Below are positions 63,999-64,000 of a stretch of 64,000 nucleotides of DNA, piece by piece. Source of the stretch: Massilia terrae (lineage in GTDB: Bacteria; Pseudomonadota; Gammaproteobacteria; Burkholderiales; Burkholderiaceae_D). The translations under genes and the position numbers were made by a program. Within the stretch, counting starts at the first letter, position 1, and every line of letters starts with the position of its first letter. The notes under the pieces are model-generated. The model was not told the DNA's origin and searched no databases. It saw only the letters and a list, made by a program, of their open reading frames with translations. Where the stretch lies: positions 248,001 to 312,000 of the forward strand of contig NZ_JANUGU010000002.1 of assembly GCF_024753145.1 (NCBI RefSeq), written 5' to 3'.

Positions 63999-64000
63999 CG

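Overview
The window is high-GC chromosomal DNA. Gene content and order suggest a betaproteobacterium of the Burkholderiales, most likely an Oxalobacteraceae member such as Massilia/Telluria. This is an inference from the rph / PP2C / kinase / yicC / gmk / rpoZ / spoT neighbourhood, the TTG and GTG starts and the flagellar gene order; no search was possible. I see no rRNA, tRNA, CRISPR array or complete insertion sequence.

Housekeeping half (1-25 kb). The window opens with an RND-pump outer membrane lipoprotein, then two tandem paralogous chemoreceptors and ilvD. Next come a hemW-rdgB pair on the minus strand and a CPBP-family membrane protease. A minus-strand rph / PP2C phosphatase / Ser-Thr kinase operon faces yicC-gmk-rpoZ-spoT on the plus strand. 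After spoT lies a small accessory patch: a GIY-YIG nuclease gene enclosed by perfect 36-bp inverted repeats, sitting where a RES-type toxin gene has been cut off, with its Xre/MbcA/ParS-type antitoxin left intact. Then follow a protein with a duplicated module, a heme oxygenase, greB, a small membrane protein, a NarL-type two-component pair and a diguanylate cyclase.

Flagellar half (25-62 kb). Blocks in order: fliC-flaG-fliD-fliS-fliT, a FliK-like gene, an FlhB-C-terminal-domain gene and ycgR (plus); fliE (minus) divergent from fliFGHIJKLMNOPQR (plus); flgBCDEFGHIJKL (minus), convergent with fliR; flgA and flgMN (plus); and flhF-flhG-fliA-motC-motD (minus). Four strong sigma-28 (FliA) promoters with identical N11 spacing precede fliC, fliD, flgK and flgM, and a sigma-54-like element precedes fliE. 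This fits a tiered cascade in which FlgM holds FliA until hook completion. A diguanylate cyclase beside fliC and a YcgR brake in the filament block suggest c-di-GMP control of motility. Not present here: flhA, flhB, flhDC, motAB and the che genes.

Right edge (62.4-64 kb). Beyond flhF, where flhA/flhB are often found, the composition becomes more AT-rich. A phytanoyl-CoA-dioxygenase-like gene and a hexapeptide acyltransferase follow, probably the edge of a surface-glycan cluster.

A dispersed palindromic repeat family (ACCGTCGTCCC.../...GGGACGACGGT and AAATGGGGTTCCCGC.../...) occurs at about 15 intergenic sites, including inside flagellar operons. The GIY-YIG element carries the same ends and could be the coding relative of these short copies.
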